Assembly: GCA_947632685.1 (NCBI GenBank)
Contig: CANRQD010000044.1
Location: forward strand, 1-10,100
Origin: an uncultured Bacilli bacterium
GTDB lineage: Bacteria; Bacillota_I; Bacilli_A; RF39; UBA660
Length of the DNA stretch: 10,100 nt
Direction of reading: 5' to 3'
The notes under the pieces were generated by a model. It was not told the DNA's origin. It did no database searches and saw only the letters and a list, made by a program, of their open reading frames with translations. Position 1 is the first letter of the stretch; each line of letters opens with the position of its first letter. The position numbers and the translations under genes are program-made. Positions 6,719-10,100 of this stretch are shown here, one piece after another.

Positions 6719-7561
6719 TAACACTATACCAAACAAATCAAATAATAATCCAAAAATAACACCTATAAAATATATAGTTAAAACAATATTTATATTTTCT
6801 TTTAGATTTTTATTCATCTTAAATAAAATCATTATAGCAACACCACTACCAGTTAATAATCCTCCCACAGTAGAACCTAATGATATAGTATTATTTAGAT
6901 ATAATTCAGTTATTATAACACTAGCGCCACAATTAGGTATAAGTCCTATTAAACTAGAGATAAATGGTCCTAAAACACTATTTTTCATAAATAGTTTAGA
7001 TATTTTTTCTTCTCCTAAAATAGAAAATAAAATATTTAAAATAAATGTTATTATAACTATAAATAATAATATATTTAAAGTATGTTTTATAGTTGATTTT
7101 AATAAACTATTTTTACAATCACAATGTTCCTCATCACAAAACTTTTTTATTTCTACAGTATCTTTCTTCTTATTTCTTAAAATAAAATCTATAATAAATC
7201 CACATAATATACCAATAATAACTTTTATTAACACAAGAAAAATAATTATTTTAAAACTAGCTTTTTCAGATATTAATATAGGTAACATTTCATCAGAAGT
7301 AGATAAATATATAGAAATTAAGGTACCTATAGATATTACTCTTGTTGCATAAAAATTAGTTGCTGCTACTGAAAAACCACATTGTGGAAAAGCTCCTAAT
7401 AAGCCTCCAAATAATGGTCCAAATTTACCTGCAGAACTAATTATTTTTTTATTACTATTAGTCATTTTATGTTCTAAATATTCCATAATTAAAAATGTTA
7501 TAAATAAAAATGGAAATAGTTTTAATGCATCTGTTAATGTATCTAATATTAAATCTATCAT
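6716..7561 (-). CDS. ArsP_2-type putative heavy-metal/arsenic/manganese permease
   Basis: A 281-aa polytopic membrane protein of the family annotated as putative 10-TM heavy-metal exporter (ArsP_2, PF11449). Its substrate is not firmly established. Two half-repeats are visible: GLLGAFPQCGFSVAATNFY (53-71) and SSLIGLIPNCGASVIITEL (202-220), each with the P-[QN]-C-G motif that defines the pore-like element, followed by STSDEMLPIL (87-96) and LTGSGVAIMIL (236-246). The halves are joined by a cytoplasmic-looking charged loop, KKFCDEEHCDCKN, with C142, H146, C147 and C149, a plausible metal-sensing or delivery site. Start ATG 7561 with AAAGGGAG upstream, and its own promoter. First gene of a three-gene operon with yfcE and pflX. 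Stop is TAG. Confidence 0.85.
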   Translation of the reverse strand: MIDLILDTLTDALKLFPFLFITFLIMEYLEHKMTNSNKKIISSAGKFGPLFGGLLGAFPQCGFSVAATNFYATRVISIGTLISIYLSTSDEMLPILISEKASFKIIIFLVLIKVIIGILCGFIIDFILRNKKKDTVEIKKFCDEEHCDCKNSLLKSTIKHTLNILLFIVIITFILNILFSILGEEKISKLFMKNSVLGPFISSLIGLIPNCGASVIITELYLNNTISLGSTVGGLLTGSGVAIMILFKMNKNLKENINIVLTIYFIGVIFGLLFDLFGIVL

Positions 7562-7584
7562 ATTCTCTCCCTTTTTTCTTCTAG

Positions 7585-7613
7585 ATTATATCATATCAAA
7601 TATATAATTACAA
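7585..7613 (-). promoter_or_regulatory. Promoter of the permease-yfcE-pflX operon
   Basis: Minus strand: -35 TTGTAA (7608-7613), 17-bp spacer, -10 TATAAT (7585-7590) with TGA before it (extended -10). Predicted start near 7578 gives a leader of about 17 nt. The -35 follows directly on the T-run of the DUF2798 terminator. No metal-regulator palindrome is evident. Confidence 0.75.
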
Positions 7614-7614
7614 T

Positions 7615-7640
7615 AAAAAAGAGAAATACTATTATTTCTC
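7615..7640 (-). terminator. Rho-independent terminator of the DUF2798-like gene
   Basis: Perfect stem GAGAAATA (7621-7628) / TATTTCTC (7633-7640) with a 4-nt loop, followed on the minus strand by TTTTTT. It starts 6 nt beyond the TAA stop of the gene at 7647. Confidence 0.88.
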
Positions 7641-7646
7641 ATATAA

Positions 7647-8186
7647 TTAGCTTTTTTTAAATAACTTTTTAAAAATAGTTCTAACAAATGGTTGAATAAA
7701 AAACAATTGTGAAAAAAATGCAAATGGAAAATTAAAACATACTAATTTTAAAAATTCTGCTAGTAAAGTAATAATATTAAATCCTGCATAATATGGATAA
7801 TAAATTATTGCTGCTAAAAAGCTCATTGCAGGACACATTAAACCTACAGTTGCACAAATAATAGCAGTTTGAAATATAACAGGATTTGTTTTTTTAATAT
7901 CAAATACTTTTGATGCTAATTTAAATGATAATGGACTTCCCATAAAAATTGCAAGTAAATAAGCAAGAATTAATTCTACTATTATGATAGCCCATATTGG
8001 TAAATAAGTTCCAAAAGCATAAACTCCACCTTGACTATTTATTGCACCAATTACACTAGATGCTTTAGTTAATTGCATTAATGTATTGCCATTTATTACA
8101 TATAAACTATAAAATACAAATGCATGTACCGTTATAATAACAGTTATAAGTGCATAAATTTTTCTTTGAAAATTTGTTGTTGGCAT
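7647..8186 (-). CDS. DUF2798-like small integral membrane protein
   Basis: A 179-aa membrane protein resembling the DUF2798 family of unknown function, common in Firmicutes; the family call rests on general resemblance (MPTTNFQRKIYALI start, paired hydrophobic halves). Four hydrophobic segments are visible: about residues 9-31, 61-82, 103-128 and 139-168, with a basic C-terminus (FKKLFKKS). Each half ends in a similar proline-containing pattern (MGSPLSFKLASKVF and QPFVRTIFKKLF), hinting at an internal duplication. The ATG at 8186 follows AAAGGAG (8193-8199) with 6 nt spacing. It is monocistronic, with its own terminator and a roughly 118-nt leader, the only long leader in the window. A transport role controlled by a small molecule is possible but is inference. 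Stop is TAA. Confidence 0.8.
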   Translation of the reverse strand: MPTTNFQRKIYALITVIITVHAFVFYSLYVINGNTLMQLTKASSVIGAINSQGGVYAFGTYLPIWAIIIVELILAYLLAIFMGSPLSFKLASKVFDIKKTNPVIFQTAIICATVGLMCPAMSFLAAIIYYPYYAGFNIITLLAEFLKLVCFNFPFAFFSQLFFIQPFVRTIFKKLFKKS

Positions 8187-8207
8187 ATACTACTCCTTTC
8201 TAAACAT

Positions 8208-8304
8208 AAAAAAACACATATAGTCTTAAACTGTAAATCCAAAAACATCGCCGTAATCAGATTTACGTGCTTTAAGCACTACATGTGTCGTTATATGTTT
8301 TTAT
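8208..8304 (-). ncRNA. Structured 5' leader, candidate riboswitch/attenuator (unassigned)
   Basis: On the minus strand the leader folds on paper into a three-way junction. P1 is 8292-8298 with 8216-8222 (ACATATA/TATATGT). P2 is 8274-8279 with 8267-8272 (GTGCTT/AAGCAC). P3 is 8260-8266 with 8233-8239 (GTAAATC/GATTTAC), with a 20-nt loop containing ACGGCGATG. P2 and P3 abut with no linker, suggesting coaxial stacking. The joining strands are 12 nt (8280-8291) and 10 nt (8223-8232). P1 is followed by GTTTTTTT (8215-8208), so a closed P1 could act as a weak terminator. I could not match it to purine, TPP, SAM, fluoride, preQ1, THF, ZTP or c-di-GMP consensus by eye. Confidence 0.5.
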
Positions 8305-8310
8305 AATTAA

Positions 8311-8339
8311 ATTTTACACAAAAAACATCAAAAAGTCAA
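8311..8339 (-). promoter_or_regulatory. Promoter of the DUF2798-like gene
   Basis: Minus strand: -35 TTGACT (8334-8339), 17-bp spacer, -10 TAAAAT (8311-8316). Predicted start near 8304, giving a leader of about 118 nt before the ATG at 8186. No strong terminator separates it from dinD upstream, so some readthrough from dinD is possible. Confidence 0.75.
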
Positions 8340-8366
8340 TTTTAATAATTTATATAATAATTGATT

Positions 8367-9200
8367 TTATTTAGGTATTTTTGTAATATTATTTTTATTT
8401 TCTTTTTCTAATTCTTTTAAACTTTTTTCAGGTGTGGGTAAATCTTCAGGCATAGTTCCTCCATTTTTTTCTATTACTTCCCTAATATTTTTTCCAATAG
8501 TATAATGGACATTATTAGCTTCACTTTCTTTTTTTATATTATCTTTTTTTAATTTTGATTCTGTTTGAGTAATACGAAATAAATTTGCAGCAAGTTCTTC
8601 ACTACACATATTATCTAATATATCTTCTCTATACCTTAAGCCTTTTCTTTTGGCTATATCATCTGCTGTTTCTCCATTATATAAGCCTTTATAACCTGAA
8701 TTATGAAATTTATCAAAGTTTTTTACTCCTGCATTTTTGGCAGCTTGGTTTAATGAATAATTCCCCTTTTTAGTTAGGTTTCTTTGATATAATCTTTTTT
8801 CATCTTCTGATAATTCAGAATATTCTTTTTCATTAATTTCTTGGCGTCTTGTTTGTACTGCAAAATATGTTTGTCCAAGCGCTACACTTTCTTTTCTAGG
8901 GTTTGCATTTTGAACAATTAAGTAACATGCATAACGAGATAAACGATAATCCTGCTGATTTCTTTTTGCACCAGAACCTATAGATACCATTTTGCCGACA
9001 TCGGCAAAATGATCGGAAACTGTTATATTACTATTCCTACAAGATTCCTTTGCCTTATAGATAACACTTTCAAAATTACTCCATTTACTATATTCAAGCG
9101 CTATCATTAATTCTCTAGCATTCCAATATTCCTCTCCAAATTCATTAATATGTTTAATACTTTCAAATGTTTTTTCTGCATATTTTTTTATTTCATTCAT
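8367..9200 (-). CDS. dinD: DNA-damage-inducible protein D (DinD, BRO-N domain)
   Basis: A 277-aa protein, close to the 274 aa of E. coli DinD, an SOS-induced protein reported to inhibit RecA filament activity. A BRO-type N-terminal domain spans about residues 11-120, with EYWNARELMIALEY (24-37) and the family hallmark DYRLSRYACYLIVQNANP (84-101) followed by ALGQTYFAVQTRRQE. The C-terminal part has GLYNGETADDIAKRKGL and SEELAANLFRITQTE, then a charged tail. The start is the ATG at 9200, with AGGAGGT at 9207-9213 and 6 nt spacing. An in-frame upstream TTG at 9251 would be the -35 hexamer itself and is rejected. The promoter contains a LexA box, so it is likely SOS-controlled here too. DinD is patchily distributed in bacteria, so lateral acquisition is possible. 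Stop is TAA. Confidence 0.92.
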   Translation of the reverse strand: MNEIKKYAEKTFESIKHINEFGEEYWNARELMIALEYSKWSNFESVIYKAKESCRNSNITVSDHFADVGKMVSIGSGAKRNQQDYRLSRYACYLIVQNANPRKESVALGQTYFAVQTRRQEINEKEYSELSEDEKRLYQRNLTKKGNYSLNQAAKNAGVKNFDKFHNSGYKGLYNGETADDIAKRKGLRYREDILDNMCSEELAANLFRITQTESKLKKDNIKKESEANNVHYTIGKNIREVIEKNGGTMPEDLPTPEKSLKELEKENKNNITKIPK

Positions 9201-9222
9201 AAAAATACCTCCTGACAAAACC

Positions 9223-9251
9223 ATAATAATATACAAACAAATGTTTGTCAA
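9223..9251 (-). promoter_or_regulatory. dinD sigma-A promoter
   Basis: Minus strand: perfect -35 TTGACA (9246-9251), 17-bp spacer, -10 TATTAT (9223-9228). Predicted start near 9216 gives a 16-nt leader beginning just before the Shine-Dalgarno. Most of the spacer and part of the -35 are occupied by a LexA-type palindrome. Confidence 0.85.
9233..9248. promoter_or_regulatory. LexA (SOS) box in the dinD promoter
   Basis: ACAAACA-AA-TGTTTGT is an inverted repeat with 7-bp arms. The 14-bp core CAAACAAATGTTTG (9234-9247) matches 13 of 14 positions of the Bacillus LexA/DinR consensus CGAACRNRYGTTYG; the only mismatch is the second base. It overlaps the -35 and the spacer, an ideal place for repression, and the downstream gene is a classic SOS gene. 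Confidence 0.85.
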
Positions 9252-9276
9252 GAAATATCTTAATAATTATTCAATT

Positions 9277-9801
9277 CTATAATTCATACATTTTTATTTC
9301 ACAGTTTTTAAGCCCTCGATTTAAAAATTTACCATCTGAAATCCCTTCAAAATAAGCACTAAATGCTTTTGATACACCACTATGGGCAACTATTAAAACA
9401 CTATTATAATCTTTAGTTTTTAGCTCATCTAAAAAATCAAAAACTCTCCTAAAAAAAATTTTTATATTTTCACTTGTTCCATATTTAATATCACTATAAT
9501 AATTCCAATATTCATCTCTATTAGTAACTTCTAATGGTTGTCCACTTAAAGTTCCACAACTTCTTTCTCTTAATCTTTCATCTGTAATAATTTTATCATC
9601 ATAATTTGTAAGAATATATGCTGTATGTGTTGCTCTTAATAAAGGTGAAGAAATAACAATATCAAAATGAATATTTTTTATTTTTTCTCTTAATTCTTCT
9701 GCTTGTTGTATTCCTAATTCTGTTAAATCTTCATCTTTTGTATTATACTGTCTTAAAGCATTATGTGGAACTTGTCCATGTCTTACTATATATACTTTCA
9801 T
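9277..9801 (-). CDS. Histidine phosphatase family protein (phosphoglycerate-mutase-like)
   Basis: A 174-aa member of the histidine phosphatase superfamily, which hydrolyses phosphomonoesters through a phosphohistidine. The catalytic set is complete: VRHG with R7 and H8 (phosphohistidine), SSPLLRA with R56, ERSCG with E79 as general acid, and AHSG with H140. The short length and RERSCGTLSGQP segment fit small CobC/PhoE-like phosphatases, not glycolytic mutases; the substrate is unknown. The ATG at 9801 follows AAAGGAG (9808-9814) with 6 nt spacing. The upstream sirtuin stops at 9803-9805, leaving one nucleotide between the genes, so translation is coupled. No clear terminator follows before the dinD promoter. 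Stop is TAG. Confidence 0.92.
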   Translation of the reverse strand: MKVYIVRHGQVPHNALRQYNTKDEDLTELGIQQAEELREKIKNIHFDIVISSPLLRATHTAYILTNYDDKIITDERLRERSCGTLSGQPLEVTNRDEYWNYYSDIKYGTSENIKIFFRRVFDFLDELKTKDYNSVLIVAHSGVSKAFSAYFEGISDGKFLNRGLKNCEIKMYEL

Positions 9802-9802
9802 A

Positions 9803-10100
9803 TTATACTCCTTTAATATTACTAGGTATTTCTAATTTACTAAATACACTAGAAATATTTTCATTAATTACAAGATTAGCTTTTACATCATATAAAGTTT
9901 TATCATTATTTATTATAACTAAATATTTACCCTTAAATAATTTCACCAAACTACTAGCAGGTTCTACTGTTAATGAAGTTCCTGCAACTATTAACATATC
10001 AGCATTTAATATCATATCAATAGACTTTGTATATATATCATTTGGAAGCATTTCTCCATATAAAACAACACTAGGTTTAATAACTCCTCCACAACTACAT
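9803..10100 (-). CDS. cobB: Sir2-family NAD-dependent protein deacylase (partial, 5' end outside window)
   Basis: The last 98 codons of a sirtuin, which removes acyl groups from lysine using NAD+. Visible parts are the second zinc-binding cysteine pair and following strand, CSCGGVIKPSVVLYGE, then ADMLIVAGTSLTVEPASSLV (the GTS-L-V-P-A motif contacting NAD) and LVIINNDKT, where bacterial sirtuins have the I-N adenine-ribose motif. The frame is open to position 10100. An internal ATG (10051) lies inside the conserved GEMLP motif and is not a start. It reads into the histidine phosphatase with one nucleotide between stop and start. Stop is TAA. About 60% of a typical 240-aa sirtuin lies beyond the window. 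Confidence 0.94.
   Translation of the reverse strand, partial: CSCGGVIKPSVVLYGEMLPNDIYTKSIDMILNADMLIVAGTSLTVEPASSLVKLFKGKYLVIINNDKTLYDVKANLVINENISSVFSKLEIPSNIKGV

Noticed and set aside
8124..8306. Plus-strand 60-codon frame
   Set aside because: Shadow across the DUF2798-like gene start and its leader; no ribosome site.
8340..8366. Terminator for dinD (TCAATT / AATTGA followed by CTTTTT)
   Set aside because: The only possible hairpin has a 6-bp AT-rich stem with a long loop and overlaps the -35 of the next gene; too weak to list.
8585..8773. Plus-strand 62-codon frame
   Set aside because: Antisense shadow inside dinD, rich in L and Y as expected from reversed coding sequence.
9198..9251. 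Longer dinD start at TTG 9251
   Set aside because: The TTG is part of the -35 hexamer TTGACA, so it would lie upstream of the transcription start; the ATG at 9200 has a perfect ribosome site and gives the family length.
1..10100. Genome-wide UGA = Trp (genetic code 4)
   Set aside because: All ten Trp codons counted in the recognised genes are TGG, and only one in-frame TGA occurs; an AT-rich code-4 genome would use TGA for most Trp.

Overview
The window is very AT-rich. It has strong AGGAGG-type ribosome sites, sigma-A-like promoters (TTGACA / TATAAT with 17-bp spacers), a CIRCE heat-shock operator and a Gram-positive-type LexA box. This points to a low-GC Bacillota (Firmicutes) chromosome, plausibly an uncultured gut Bacilli or Clostridia lineage; the species cannot be named from the sequence alone. 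All nine complete or partial genes with readable native ends stop at TAA or TAG. Tryptophan is written TGG in every recognised gene, so the standard bacterial code fits best.

Layout from left to right. Positions 1-1615 (minus) hold the 5' four-fifths of recG, with its own extended -10 promoter. Positions 1728-3608 (minus) hold htpG (bacterial Hsp90), ending in a terminator and starting from a promoter embedded in a perfect CIRCE inverted repeat (HrcA control). After an AT-rich gap, the only plus-strand gene (4040-5206) encodes an exported coiled-coil protein. It is cut by an in-frame TGA at codon 304, yet the frame stays open for 84 more codons up to a TAA and a terminator. Positions 5264-7561 (minus) form a three-gene operon: an ArsP_2-type heavy-metal permease, a YfcE-type metallophosphatase and a PflX-type radical SAM protein. 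Positions 7647-8186 (minus) encode a small DUF2798-like membrane protein preceded by a roughly 118-nt structured leader. Positions 8367-9200 (minus) encode dinD, with a near-consensus LexA box lying in its promoter. Positions 9277-10100 (minus) hold a histidine phosphatase translationally coupled to the 3' end of a Sir2 deacylase.

The genes are mostly housekeeping and stress genes, each under its own compact control: heat shock (htpG/CIRCE), DNA damage (dinD/LexA, with recG nearby) and metal handling (ArsP_2). Five promoters give leaders of only about 14-17 nt, with the Shine-Dalgarno close to the mRNA 5' end. The DUF2798 gene is the exception, and its leader folds on paper into a three-way junction followed by a U7 tract, so it is the best candidate here for an unassigned regulatory RNA. 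The second notable object is the TGA-interrupted surface protein. I saw no transposon, CRISPR array, tRNA, rRNA or phage module.
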